Positions 51,476-61,500 of a stretch of DNA of 64,000 nt are shown one piece after another. This stretch comes from Hyphomicrobiales bacterium (GTDB taxonomy: Bacteria > Pseudomonadota > Alphaproteobacteria > Rhizobiales > Rhizobiaceae), in the NCBI GenBank assembly GCA_900471525.1, contig UCEZ01000021.1, positions 62,001 to 126,000 of the forward strand. The letters are read 5' to 3'. The notes under the pieces are model-generated. The model made no database searches. It was not told the DNA's origin and saw nothing but the letters and a program-made list of their open reading frames with translations. Numbering within the stretch: the first letter of the stretch is position 1; each line of letters opens with the position of its first letter. The position numbers and the translations under genes were made by a program.

Positions 51476-52108
51476 TTACAAAGCGATATAGCGATCGGCG
51501 CGGTGGTTGATGGTCAGAAACAGATTGAGCACGACCGCTCCAAGCACCGAATAGAACACCACCGGCGGCGTGGTGACGAAGAAGGCGGCAGCCAGAACGC
51601 AGAGATCGATGACAAGCTGCACGAGGCCGGCGCGGATGCCGAAGCGCTCCTGCATGTAGATGCCGAGGATGCCGACCCCGCCGAGGCTGGCGCGGTGGCG
51701 ATAGAGTGCCAGCACGCCGAAGCCGAGCAGCAAGCCACCGAGAAGGGCCGCCCAGGCCGGATGTATGTTGGCGATCTGGAACACCTGTCCCTGGACGTTG
51801 GTCAGAAGCGAGGTGATGCCGATGGCGATGAAGGTCTTGATGGTGAAGGCCATGCCCAACTGCTTCCACGACAGGTAGAAGAACGGCAGATTGAGCAGGA
51901 AGAAGGCGAGGCCGAAATTGATGCCGAGCGCATAATGCAGCAGGAAGGCGACGCCGGCGGTGCTGCCCGTCAAAAGACCGGCGCTGGCAAGCACGTAGAG
52001 GCCCAGGGCCGCGACCAGGCTGCCCGAGAATATGCCCTGCGCGTCCTCGACCGGCGTATGGCGCGTCGCACTGGTATTCCAGAAGCCAAGGGCATTGATG
52101 ATGCTCAT
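51476..52108 (-). CDS. YitT-family membrane protein, paralogue 2
   Basis: A 210-residue membrane protein closely related to the one at 49473-50117. Shared blocks are EDAQGIFSGSLVAALGLYVLA, AGVAFLLHYALGINFGLAFF, KTFIAIGITS, ALYRHRASLGGVGILGIYMQ and the tail NHRADRYIAL. Five helices are expected. ATG 52108 (MSIINALGF) has GAG upstream. The pair flank an Rrf2-AhpD operon, and I cannot assign a function. Confidence 0.85.
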   Translation of the reverse strand: MSIINALGFWNTSATRHTPVEDAQGIFSGSLVAALGLYVLASAGLLTGSTAGVAFLLHYALGINFGLAFFLLNLPFFYLSWKQLGMAFTIKTFIAIGITSLLTNVQGQVFQIANIHPAWAALLGGLLLGFGVLALYRHRASLGGVGILGIYMQERFGIRAGLVQLVIDLCVLAAAFFVTTPPVVFYSVLGAVVLNLFLTINHRADRYIAL

Positions 52109-52312
52109 GTCGCGATCTCCAAAGACGGCCAGGCGGCGCCCGAATAAGCTCGAACGGCGATGAAAGGAATGAATGAAGGTGCAAGTGCACCGGCAGTCAT
52201 TTCGACAGCGGTGTCTGTGTGCAGTGCAGCAATTATCGGATTTTCGGCTGCTTTGATCAAGTAAAATATGTAAGCAATGCTGACCTATTTTAACTTCGCA
52301 AGAAAACTGCGC

Positions 52313-53251
52313 TCACGGCGATTTTTGCGTAAGGAACAGAATGCCTGAGACCGGTTTTCCGCCATCATTGCGAATGACGGTTTTGCTGGTTGCGAGGATA
52401 TCGAGCCCAAAGCGCTTGCAGAGGCTTTGAATGTAGGTTTCCGAATGGGCGTATCGCAACGACGGCCGCAGGACGAAATTGTCTTCCGCATCCGCATCCT
52501 CGATGGAAAAGGCAAATAGGCCCTTGCTGCTCAACAGCCTTGAGGCGATGACGAAGACGCTGTCGAGATTGCCGAGATACATCAGCACATCGGCGGCGCT
52601 GACGAGATCGGCGCGGTGTTCCGGTCTTCCCGAAAACAGGCCCGATGTTTCCGGCGGCAGTGAAAGATCTGCCTGCGCAAGGTGGTCGTAAAGCCCCTTG
52701 TCTTCCGCCTTCGCCAGCATGTTGGCGGAAAGGTCGAAGCCTTCGAGGCGGTCGGCGCTGTCGCGGATGCGCTCGCCGAACAGGCCGGTGCCGCAGCCGA
52801 GATCGGTCACATGGGCAAATCGCCCATCGCCCGTATGTGCCGCGATCAATGCGGCAAGTTTTTCCGGGACGGTGTAGTCGAGCTTTTCAACGAGCGCCCT
52901 GTCGAAACGGTCGGCATAGTCGTCGAACAGCTGCGCCACATAGAGGCTCGATGGCTGCTCGGGCGTCTCGGACGCGCCAAGCAGTGCAAGCTTCAGGCCC
53001 GCGCCGAAGATATCGTCAGGATTGAGTTCGATGACTTTTCGCAAGGCATCGACAGCCGCCTCTTTGCGGCCGGATTTTTCCTCATAGTCGGCCAGCCGAA
53101 ACCAGCCGGCTGCCCAGTCGGGTACGAGTTCCAGCGCCTGGGTCATCAGGTCGGCCGCCTCCGCATGGTCGCCACTCTCGGCCAGCATATGCGCATATTC
53201 GGCGCGGCGGTCGGCGATGAGGTCGCCGGAGGAAAGCTGGTTGAGCGTCAT
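52313..53251 (-). CDS. SAM-dependent methyltransferase with N-terminal TPR repeats
   Basis: A 312-residue protein. Residues 15-100 form tetratricopeptide repeats (HAEAADLMTQALELVPDWAAG, then KEAAVDALRKVIELNPDD). The methyltransferase domain has HVTDLGCGTGLFGERI (SAM-binding, about 147-162) and VSAADVLMYLGNLDSVF as motif IV. It matches the COG4976 type of predicted methyltransferase. Target unknown. ATG 53251 (MTLNQLSSG) is chosen; the longer frame adds 16 basic residues. Confidence 0.88.
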   Translation of the reverse strand: MTLNQLSSGDLIADRRAEYAHMLAESGDHAEAADLMTQALELVPDWAAGWFRLADYEEKSGRKEAAVDALRKVIELNPDDIFGAGLKLALLGASETPEQPSSLYVAQLFDDYADRFDRALVEKLDYTVPEKLAALIAAHTGDGRFAHVTDLGCGTGLFGERIRDSADRLEGFDLSANMLAKAEDKGLYDHLAQADLSLPPETSGLFSGRPEHRADLVSAADVLMYLGNLDSVFVIASRLLSSKGLFAFSIEDADAEDNFVLRPSLRYAHSETYIQSLCKRFGLDILATSKTVIRNDGGKPVSGILFLTQKSP

Positions 53252-53425
53252 GGTCGTGCGTCTCGATTGCGCGCCGCGTGCCGACGGCTGGGGCTTCACG
53301 CGCTTGTCGCGTGCGAGTGTAGAAATGGCAAGCGGTGATTTGACGTCAAGGCCGTCGCCAGTGTTCGCGGCTTGCAGCAGGGCTCTTGGCGGCTTATGTG
53401 AGGAAAAACAGGAGAATCATGGGCC

Positions 53426-53692
53426 ATGGCCGATGGAGTGAATAAGTTTCTGGGCGATACGCCCGGCCGGGTGATCGTCAAGCTCCTGGTGGTGTCGGTG
53501 ATCGTCGGCTTCGTCATGGCCGTCTTCGGCTGGACGCCCTATGGCATCCTCTACACTGTCAGGGATTTCATCCTCGATCTCTGGCATTCCGGCTTCGCGG
53601 CGCTCGGCCGTGTCGGCGACTATCTGCTGCTGGGTGCCGCCGTGGTCATTCCCGTCTTCATCATCCTGCGCATCCTGAGCTACCGGCGGTAA
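53426..53692 (+). CDS. DUF6460-domain small membrane protein
   Basis: An 88-residue protein with two membrane helices (VIVKLLVVSVIVGFVMAVFG and YLLLGAAVVIPVFIILRIL) and a short loop containing TPYGILYTVRDFILDLWHSG. This is the rhizobial DUF6460 type. Function unknown. The next gene starts one base after its stop, so they are translationally coupled. Confidence 0.85.
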   Translation: MADGVNKFLGDTPGRVIVKLLVVSVIVGFVMAVFGWTPYGILYTVRDFILDLWHSGFAALGRVGDYLLLGAAVVIPVFIILRILSYRR

Positions 53693-53693
53693 C

Positions 53694-54197
53694 ATGCACG
53701 ATCAAAACTTCCTTGCCTCCCGGCGCAATTTCCTGCGGGCGGGCGCCTTTCTCTCGCTTGGTATGCTCGCCAGCTGCGGCACTCCAAAGATTGCCCCGAG
53801 CGGCGATGGCAGCGACCAGACGGATATGACGCTCGGCTACGTCAACGACCTGAGAAAACAAAAGGGGCTGAAGCCGCTCGTGCGCGATCCGGCGGCGGCA
53901 CAGGCAGCCCTGTCGCAGGCCGGCCGCATGGCGAAGGCCGGTAAGATGTCGCATCTGATCGGCATGGGCGACAGTTTCCTCGAACGCATGAAAGGCGGCG
54001 GCGTGGCGCTGCCGGCGGCCGAAAACATCGCCATGGGTCAGGACAGCGCCGAAAAGGTCTACGCCGCCTGGTACCATTCGCCCAAGCACCTGGAGAATAT
54101 GCTGGGGCCAAACTATAGCGGACTCGGCGTTGCCGTAATGCGGAATCCAGCTTCCGGAAACCGGCCTTATTGGGCCATGGTGCTATCGACCGCCTGA
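53694..54197 (+). CDS. CAP-domain lipoprotein
   Basis: A 167-residue exported protein. It starts with a Tat motif (SRRNFLRAG) and a lipobox (LGMLASCG), so it is probably a lipoprotein. The CAP/SCP fold is seen as YVNDLRKQKGLKPL, AAQAALSQAGRMAKAGKMSH and VYAAWYHSPKHLENML (conserved W-x-x-S-x-x-H). Bacterial CAP proteins are secreted or surface proteins of unknown role. It begins one base after the DUF6460 gene. Confidence 0.85.
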   Translation: MHDQNFLASRRNFLRAGAFLSLGMLASCGTPKIAPSGDGSDQTDMTLGYVNDLRKQKGLKPLVRDPAAAQAALSQAGRMAKAGKMSHLIGMGDSFLERMKGGGVALPAAENIAMGQDSAEKVYAAWYHSPKHLENMLGPNYSGLGVAVMRNPASGNRPYWAMVLSTA

Positions 54198-54236
54198 CCT
54201 GATTCCTGGTTTCGCGGCTGGTCGTAAGGACAAGGC

Positions 54237-55604
54237 ATGACCGCAGCGCAAACGACAGATACCGGCGAAAACGCCCATGGGGCCGGCCCTTTTCTCGTCA
54301 CCAACCGGCTGATCCTTTCGATCGCCGTGCCGATGACGCTGGGGTTCCTGACGACACCATTGCTTGGCCTTGTCGACACCGCCGTCATCGGCCATCTCGG
54401 ACAGGCGACGCTACTTGCCGGGCTTGCCGTCGGCGCGATCGTATTCGACCTGATCTTCACGACATTCAATTTCCTGCGCTCGGCCACCACCGGGCTGGTG
54501 GCACAGGCCTTCGGCCGTGGCGACCGGACGGAAGAGCAGGCGGTGTTCTGGCGCTCGATGGTCATTGCGCTTGTGTGCGGCGCAGCCGTTGTCCTTTTGT
54601 CGCCGCTGCTTTTGTCGGCCGGTCTCTGGCTTCTGGCGCCGGGGCCGGAGATCGCGGGCGTGACGCGCACCTATTTCGAATACCGCATCCTCGGTGGACC
54701 TGCGGCGCTTGCCAACTACGCCATCCTCGGTTTCGTGCTGGGGCGCGGGCAGGGCACGACAGGGCTGATGCTGCAGACGCTGATCAACGGCATCAACATC
54801 GTCCTGTCGATCACGCTCGGGCTTTACCTCGGCTGGGGCGTGATGGGCGTGGCACTGGCGACGGTTACCGGCGAGGTGGCCGGCGCCGTTGTCGGGTTTG
54901 TGATCGTCTATAGCCGCTTCGACCGGACGGTGGCGCCAGGCTGGGCAACGATCTTCGCCACGGATCGCCTGAAGCTGCTGTTCGGGCTGAACCGCGACAT
55001 CATGATCCGCTCCTTTGTGCTTCTCGCTGCGTTCATGCTGATGACGCGTATCGGCACATCGTTCGGGCCGGTGACGCTGGCCGCCAATTCGGTGCTGATG
55101 ACCATCTTCCTGGTGGCCGGCTATTATCTCGACGGGCTGGCCAACGCCGCTGAACAATTGACCGGACGGGCGATCGGCGCCCGGTTCCGTCCCGCGTTCG
55201 ACCGCGCATTGAAGATGACGGCGACCTGGTCCTTTGCGCTTGCCGGGTTTACGACCGTTGCCTTCCTTATCTTCGGCAATCGACTGGTCGATCTGCTGAC
55301 GACGGCGGCCGACGTCCGCGCCGAAGCCTATCTCTATATGCCCTGGGCGGCGATCACGGCGCTGACCGGCGCGCTCGCCTTCCTGATGGATGGCGTGTTC
55401 ATCGGCGCCACCTGGTCGCGCGACATGCGCAACATGATGCTGCTCTCCTTCGCGGGTTATGTGGCCGCGGTGGCGCTGCTCGTGCCGGTCTTTGGCAATC
55501 ACGGCCTCTGGGCCGCGCTCAACCTGTTCCTGCTGTTTCGCGGCGTTTTCCTGATGGTGCTGGTACCGCGCCGTTCGGCTCAGACGTTCTTGCCGGCCCA
55601 GTAA
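54237..55604 (+). CDS. MATE-family efflux transporter
   Basis: A 455-residue membrane protein with about 12 helices in two halves. The start (LILSIAVPMTLGFLTTPLLGLVDT with AVIGHLG) is characteristic of MATE exporters of the DinF/NorM group, and the middle AANSVLMTIFLVAGYYLDGLA is the matching second-half motif. Export of cationic toxins by Na+ or H+ antiport is the family role. Its last 25 bases overlap the 3' end of pyrD on the opposite strand. Confidence 0.92.
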   Translation: MTAAQTTDTGENAHGAGPFLVTNRLILSIAVPMTLGFLTTPLLGLVDTAVIGHLGQATLLAGLAVGAIVFDLIFTTFNFLRSATTGLVAQAFGRGDRTEEQAVFWRSMVIALVCGAAVVLLSPLLLSAGLWLLAPGPEIAGVTRTYFEYRILGGPAALANYAILGFVLGRGQGTTGLMLQTLINGINIVLSITLGLYLGWGVMGVALATVTGEVAGAVVGFVIVYSRFDRTVAPGWATIFATDRLKLLFGLNRDIMIRSFVLLAAFMLMTRIGTSFGPVTLAANSVLMTIFLVAGYYLDGLANAAEQLTGRAIGARFRPAFDRALKMTATWSFALAGFTTVAFLIFGNRLVDLLTTAADVRAEAYLYMPWAAITALTGALAFLMDGVFIGATWSRDMRNMMLLSFAGYVAAVALLVPVFGNHGLWAALNLFLLFRGVFLMVLVPRRSAQTFLPAQ

Positions 55605-56668
55605 TCGGTCCGGCTGCCGCGGATGTCAGCGATCGAGCCCAGCTTCTCGCGGTCGCAGAGTTGCGACAGGCCACGCACGATCCTCCCCGGCAGCGAGGGC
55701 CCCTCATAGACCATGCAGGAATAGAGTTGCACGAGGTTGGCGCCGGCGCGGATTTTTTCCGCCGCAGTTTCGGCAGACGAGACGCCGCCGACGCCGATGA
55801 TCGGCAGGTCGGGACCGACGCGCTTGCGCATCTTGGCAAGCACGATGGTGGATTTTTCGAACAGCGGCTTGCCGGAAAGTCCACCGCTCTCCTTGGCTTG
55901 TCGTTGGTCCTTCAGACCGTCACGCGACAGCGTCGTGTTGGACACGATCAGACCGTCAAGGCTGTGCTCCAGAGCAACGGCCGCGATATCGTCCATACCT
56001 TCTTCGGTCAGATCCGGCGCGATCTTCAGGAACACCGGCACCCGGACGCCAGCCTTGGCGGCTTCGCCATCGCGAGCGGCAAGAACGGCGGAGAGAAGTG
56101 CTGCAAGGCTTTCGCGCGCCTGCAGGTCGCGCAGGCCGGGCGTGTTCGGCGAGGAGATATTGGCGGTGAAATAGCGGGCGACGCCATAGAAGGTACGGAT
56201 GCCGGTGACATAGTCGGCGATGCGGTCGGCACTGTCCTTGTTGGCGCCGATGTTGACACCGATCATCGCGGAGCGCGCGCAAGACCTCAGGCGATAGAGC
56301 GCGGCCTGATGGCCCTCGTTGTTGAAGCCGAGACGATTGATTACGGCCTCGTCCTCGACGAGCCGGAAGATACGCGGCTTGTCATTGCCGGCCTGCGGCT
56401 TTGGCGTGACCGTGCCGATCTCGGTGAAGCCGAAGCCTAGCCTGAGCAGCGCTTCCGGCACCTCGGCGTTCTTGTCGTAGCCGGCGGCAAGACCGATCGG
56501 ATTGGCGAAGGAAAGGCCGGCGACGGTCTGCGTCAGGCGCGAATCGGCAGGCGCAGCGCAGGCAGGAACGAGGCCGGTCTTCAAGCCTTTGATCGATAGG
56601 CCATGGGCTGCTTCCGGGTCAAGCAGGAAGAGGCCGCGGCGGGCGAGTGACTGGAAGACATCGATCAT
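55580..56668 (-). CDS. pyrD: quinone-dependent dihydroorotate dehydrogenase (class 2)
   Basis: A 362-residue flavoenzyme of pyrimidine synthesis that oxidises dihydroorotate to orotate with quinone. The N-terminal helices (VFQSLARRGLFLLDPEAAHGL) mediate membrane binding. The FMN domain shows GLAAGYDKNAEVP, GTVTPKPQAGNDKPR, ISSPNTPGLRDLQ (catalytic Ser) and GLIVSNTTLSRDG. Its start overlaps the end of the DUF952 gene by four bases, so the two are coupled. Confidence 0.96.
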   Translation of the reverse strand: MIDVFQSLARRGLFLLDPEAAHGLSIKGLKTGLVPACAAPADSRLTQTVAGLSFANPIGLAAGYDKNAEVPEALLRLGFGFTEIGTVTPKPQAGNDKPRIFRLVEDEAVINRLGFNNEGHQAALYRLRSCARSAMIGVNIGANKDSADRIADYVTGIRTFYGVARYFTANISSPNTPGLRDLQARESLAALLSAVLAARDGEAAKAGVRVPVFLKIAPDLTEEGMDDIAAVALEHSLDGLIVSNTTLSRDGLKDQRQAKESGGLSGKPLFEKSTIVLAKMRKRVGPDLPIIGVGGVSSAETAAEKIRAGANLVQLYSCMVYEGPSLPGRIVRGLSQLCDREKLGSIADIRGSRTDYWAGKNV

Positions 56669-57012
56669 CGGTCAAGCTCCGGGAAAACGTGATTGCCGTC
56701 GGCGTCGAGCGGCAGGGGTTTTTCCCAGACAACGGCGTCGAAGGATAAAGCTGCATAGAGATGGGGGAAGAGTGCCCCGCCGCGCGACGCCTCAAAGACC
56801 AGCTTGTCGCCGAGTTTGTCGCCATCGACGGCAACCAGCAGCAGGCCGTCCTGACCGGCAAAATGGCGAGCGGCGGTCTCGATGGCCTGATCGGCTGTCG
56901 AGAAATGGATGAACCCGTCCGAAAGGTCGATCGAGGCGCCCTTGAATTCTCCGGTCTTGCGCGCATCTTGCCATAGAGTTGCCGGAACGATTTTGTAGAT
57001 AATGCTGCTCAT
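56665..57012 (-). CDS. DUF952-domain protein
   Basis: A 115-residue protein. IYKIVPATLWQDARKTGEFK, DLSDGFIHFSTADQAIETA and HLYAALSFDAVVWEKPLPLD are the usual DUF952 segments. The family is conserved upstream of pyrD in rhizobia but has no known function. ATG 57012 is chosen; the longer frame to 57183 overlaps the divergent secreted-protein gene. Confidence 0.9.
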   Translation of the reverse strand: MSSIIYKIVPATLWQDARKTGEFKGASIDLSDGFIHFSTADQAIETAARHFAGQDGLLLVAVDGDKLGDKLVFEASRGGALFPHLYAALSFDAVVWEKPLPLDADGNHVFPELDR

Positions 57013-57127
57013 GCCGCCGTTTCCTGGACCTTGGACGATATCCTTTGCGGGATTGCCGCAATCTTCTGCGAAAGTCCATCGGCAAGCGGGTCCGGACCCG
57101 GTTTTTTGGCGATCAATGGAGAGTACG

Positions 57128-57562
57128 ATGAACAGGATGCTGATGCCGGTCTTGGTCCTTGGCGGGACTTTCGCTGCTTTCACGGCTTTTGCCCAGGAGC
57201 CGGCACCGGGACGCTACGCCATGCAGAAGACCGATAGCGGCGTCGCCCGACTGGATACGCAGACCGGCGAGGTCTCGCTCTGCCAGGAAAAGGATGGCGA
57301 GATGGTGTGCCGGATGGCCGCCGACGAGCGCACCGCTTTCGAACTGGAACTCGATCTCCTGACCAAACGTGTCGAAACCCTGGAAAAAGCCGTTGGAGAG
57401 GGCCAGACGAGCTTGAAACCGCGGCTTCCGACGAAGGAAGAGATTGACCAGACAATGAGCGTCATGGAAAGAATGATGCGCAGTTTCATGGGAATTGTGA
57501 AGGATCTGGAAAGCGAGGAAAAGCAGCTGTCTGACAAGACGGAGGTGCCTCAGAAGACCTGA
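57128..57562 (+). CDS. small exported hypothetical protein
   Basis: A 144-residue protein with a signal peptide (MNRMLMPVLVLGGTFAAF, cleavage near AFAQ-EP). The mature part has RYAMQKTDSGVARLDTQTG then CQEKDGEMVCRMAADERTA, with two Cys, and a helical, charged C-terminal half (LDLLTKRVETLEKAVGEG; MERMMRSFMGIVKDLE). GGAG is seven bases before the ATG. I do not recognise a family. The LuxR-type regulator follows on the same strand. Confidence 0.75.
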   Translation: MNRMLMPVLVLGGTFAAFTAFAQEPAPGRYAMQKTDSGVARLDTQTGEVSLCQEKDGEMVCRMAADERTAFELELDLLTKRVETLEKAVGEGQTSLKPRLPTKEEIDQTMSVMERMMRSFMGIVKDLESEEKQLSDKTEVPQKT

Positions 57563-57647
57563 CCGGATCCGGATGGCGCGCGACGGCGAATTGGAGGATT
57601 TGCGCTTCGTGCGAGGCTCGCGGGCCAAGCTCTTGGGAGGGAGTGTC

Positions 57648-58295
57648 ATGACGTCAGGATTGACCATCATCATTGCGGACGACCATCCGCTGTTTCGCGG
57701 CGCCATGCGCCAGGCGCTTGCAAGCATGCCGGGCAACCCCACGATCGTCGAGGCGGGTGATTTCACATCGGCGCGGCAGGCGGCGATCGACCATGTTTCG
57801 GCCGACCTGATGCTGCTCGATCTCACCATGCCGGGTGTCAGCGGGCTCTCGGGCCTCATTGCGCTTCGGGCCGAATTCCAGAGCCTGCCGGTGATGATCG
57901 TCTCGGCCCATGACGATCCGGCGACGATCCAGCGCGCGCTCGAGCTGGGCGCGTCCGGTTTCCTCTCCAAATCCGCGGGCATCGAGGAAATCCGGCAGGG
58001 GATCGACACGGTGATGGCCGGCGACATCTTTACCCCGCCCGGTTTCCAGCGCGGCATGGAACACGAGCCGGAAGTGGCGGCCCTGCTGCAGCGGCTGCAG
58101 ACGCTGACCCCACAGCAATCCCGCGTGCTCGGCATGCTGGCCGAAGGCCTGCTCAACAAGCAGATCGCCTACGAACTCGGCGTGTCGGAGGCGACGATCA
58201 AGGCGCACGTGTCGGCGATATTGCTGAAACTCAATGTCGACAGCCGCACGCAGGCGGTGATCCAGCTGAGCAAGATTTCAGCCGTGGCGGCGTAA
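57648..58295 (+). CDS. LuxR/NarL-type response regulator (CrbR-like)
   Basis: A 215-residue regulator. The receiver domain has the acidic pair D11/D12, the phosphoacceptor D58 (DLMLLDLTMPGVSG) and K in FLSKSAG. The C-terminal HTH (LTPQQSRVLGMLAEGLLNKQ, then IAYELGVSEATIKAHVSAIL) is NarL-type. Start ATG 57648 has GGGAGGGAG upstream. It is convergent with the large transporter-kinase next door, which ends 219 bp away. In other proteobacteria such a pair is CrbS/CrbR (MxtR/ErdR), controlling acetate metabolism; pairing here is inferred. Confidence 0.85.
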   Translation: MTSGLTIIIADDHPLFRGAMRQALASMPGNPTIVEAGDFTSARQAAIDHVSADLMLLDLTMPGVSGLSGLIALRAEFQSLPVMIVSAHDDPATIQRALELGASGFLSKSAGIEEIRQGIDTVMAGDIFTPPGFQRGMEHEPEVAALLQRLQTLTPQQSRVLGMLAEGLLNKQIAYELGVSEATIKAHVSAILLKLNVDSRTQAVIQLSKISAVAA

Positions 58296-58367
58296 CTGCC
58301 TCTCTATGAGAAGAGTCGCGCAGAAGCGGCGCCTGCAATTTCATGATGGCGCCGCCGAAATTTCCTC

Positions 58368-58482
58368 AGTCATTCTGGTGCTTGTCACAGGAATCCAGCA
58401 ACGCGGCATCAGTCGCGTGGAGAGAATCTTGCGCCATAGACGCGGTGCGCTGGATCCCCGCCACACGGGCGAGGATGACGGA
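58368..58482. repeat. REP-like palindromic repeat
   Basis: Outer arms GTCATTC and GGATGAC pair, as do inner GGAATCCAGC (58390-58399) and GCTGGATCC (58449-58457). A related, shorter perfect hairpin lies at 29772-29804. It fills the spacer between the convergent crbR-like and crbS-like genes. Confidence 0.5.
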
Positions 58483-58514
58483 AGTTGAAGTTGTCCGCCC
58501 TCAAAACAGGCTTG

Positions 58515-61500
58515 CTACTCCGCAGCCGCCTTCATCGACATTGAGAGTTGCGTCAGCCAGGCCCGCATCGAGGCAGGGCGGACGGGTTTGTTTTGCAATG
58601 CGATGCCGTCGCGTTCCGCAGCAGCACGGACTTCAGGAGAACGATCGGCTGTGACGAGCAGCGATGGAATCTCGGTACCGAACCTGTGTCGAATGGCTTG
58701 GATGACATCAATGCCGGTGCCGTGGTCGAGGTGGTAGTCGGCAATGATCGCGTCCGGGCGCAGGTCATGGACGGTCAGACCGTGTTGCCAGGCATCGAAA
58801 GACGGAGTGGTTGACACGTTGCAGCCCCAGCCCTCCAGAAGCAGTTTCATGCCTTCCAGAATCAAGGGCTCGTTGTCGATGCAAAGCACGCGCAGAGCGT
58901 GCAGCGGTTCGGCAGAACGGATGGGCTCTGAAGGGCTCGCCTTGGCGCTGCCGGCGGCCGTGCGGTCGATCGGCATGTTGACGCGGAACCGCGTGCCTTT
59001 GCCGGGTTTCGATTGCAGGTCGACACTGTGATTGAGAACGCGCGAGATGCGGTCGACGATCGACAGGCCGAGGCCCAGGCCCGAAGCGGTCTTGGCGCCC
59101 TCGTCGAGGCGGGCGAACTCCTTGAAGACCGTGCGAAACTTCGATGCGGGAATGCCGATGCCGGAATCGAGAACCTGGATGATCGCGTCGCCGCCTTCAC
59201 GCCGCACGCCGACCAGAACCTTGCCGGTCGGCGTGTATTTGATGGCATTGGAGACGAGATTCTGGACGAGACGGCGTAAGAGGTTCGGGTCGGTGCGCAC
59301 CGTCAGCGAGGTCGGCATCACCGTCAATTCGAGGTTGGCGGCGCGGGCGACAGGTGCAAAATCGGTTTCGATACGGCGCAGCAGATCGTTGAGCGGCACC
59401 GATTGCAGGCGCGGCTTCATGGCGCCGGTATCCAGCCGGGAAATATCGAGGACCGCGCCGAGGATGGATTCCACAGATTCCAGCGAGGAATCGATGTTCT
59501 GCACCAGCAGGCTGTTTTCCGAATCGCCGAGCCGCTCGACCAGTGACGAGGAATAGAGGCGTGCGGCGTTCAGCGGTTGCAGGATATCATGGCCGGCGGC
59601 GGCGAAGAACCGTGTCTTGCCGATATTGGCCTCTTCGGCAGCGGCGCGGGCCTCGGCCACTTCCTTGTTGACGCGGGTGAGTTCGCCGGTGCGCTCGGCA
59701 ACGCGCAGTTCCAGCGTCTCGTTTGCCTGTTTCAACGCCATGTCGGCCGCGACCCGCTGGGTGATGTCGGTATAGGTGGTGACGATGCCCTTGTCGGGCA
59801 TGGCGTTGGTACGCACCTCGATGATGCGGGCGCCGCCGGAAAGCTCGAGCAGGAACGGCTTGTCGAGGGTCAGGAAGTTGGCGATCAGCCGCTTGCCGTC
59901 CTCCTTGCGGATATCGCCACGCTTGGTCAGCATCGCGACGATCTCGGCCAGTGGAAAACCGACCTGGCCGGCACTTTCCGGCAGGTCGAGCAATTGGCGG
60001 AAACGCCTGTTCCAGATGATCAGGTTGTTGGAACTGTCGAAGACGGCGATGCCCTGATCCATCTGCGAAAGCGCCGTCTGGAGCATGTCCTGATTGTATT
60101 GGAGCGCTTCCGATGCCTGATCGAGAAGCCAGGCCGTATCCGACGACGTATCGTCCAGGCGCTGCAGGACCAATGACAGCACAAGGCGCGCCGAAGACGA
60201 ACCGATGGCGCTGCCGAGCAGTTGCTCGGAGAAATGAATGAGCGCCATGTCGGCCGGCTGGTGGTCCTCCAGCCAGCGGCCGGATTGGCGCTCATAGGTC
60301 TGGAAGGAGCGCTGCATGCGCTCCTCGCCGAGATAGCGGGCGATCGTGGTTTTCAGATCCAGCACGGTGATCTTGGTTTTGCGGCCGCGAAACGCCTTCT
60401 CCGTGCGTGATTTGCGGCGAATGAAGACGCCCGCCTGTATTCGCTCCAGCGGTTTAGGCGCACGGGTGAGCGAGCCGATGACATAGGCGACCGCGTTGAC
60501 CAGAAGGCTGAGCGCCGACGCGTTGACCAGCGGATCAGCTGCCGGGCCGGAGAAGACCCCTGCAAATGGAAAGAGGAAGTCGAGCACCGTGGCGGCGACA
60601 TGCGAATTGTCCGGTCCGCCAAGGCTCGGCAGAAACAAAAGATAGGCCCAGATGAGGAAACCGAGTGTCATCCCGGCGATGGCGCCGCGGGCATTGGCCT
60701 GCCGCCAGACAAGCCCGCCGAACAGGGCCGGCGCCATCTGCGAGATGGCGACAAAGGACAGAAGGCCGAGCGACGCAAGGCCGGCGCTCATATCGGCTGA
60801 GCGATAGTAACCATAGCCGAGCAGCAGCACCACGAAGATCGCCGTGCGCCGGACGTTCAGAAGAGTTCCGGCGACGTCCTGCGAGCCGCCGCGGCCCATC
60901 AGATTGCGCCTCAGGAACACCGGCATGACGATATCGTTGGAGATCATGATCGACAGTGCTACCGAGGCGACGATGACCATCGCGGTCGCCGCGGAGAATC
61001 CGCCGATGAAGGTGATCAACGTCAGGATCGGCATGTCTGCGGCGAGCGGCAGCCTGAGCAGGTAGAGGTCGGCATCGCCGCTGCCGGCGAACGTCAGCAC
61101 GCCGGCGATCGCCACCGGCAGCACGAACAGGTTGATGGCAACCAGATAGATCGGAAAGAGGATGCCGGCGGTGCGCAGATCCTTTTCCGTGCGGTTCTCG
61201 ACGACCGTGACATGGAACTGGCGGGGCAGCATAATGATGGCGAAGGCGGAGAGAACGACGAGCAGAATCCAGCGGGGCAGCGGCGTCTGGTAGTTCAGCG
61301 CCGTCATCACCTGGTTGTTGGCGAGTGCCTTTGCCCACAGATCACTCGGGCCGTCGAACAGGAAAAAGATCACATAGAGACCGGCGGTCACCAGCGCCAG
61401 CAGCTTGACCACCGATTCCATCGCGATAGCCAGGATCAGGCCGTCCTGATGCTCGGTCGCATCCGTATGGCGCGTCCCGAAGACGATAGCGAAGCACGCG

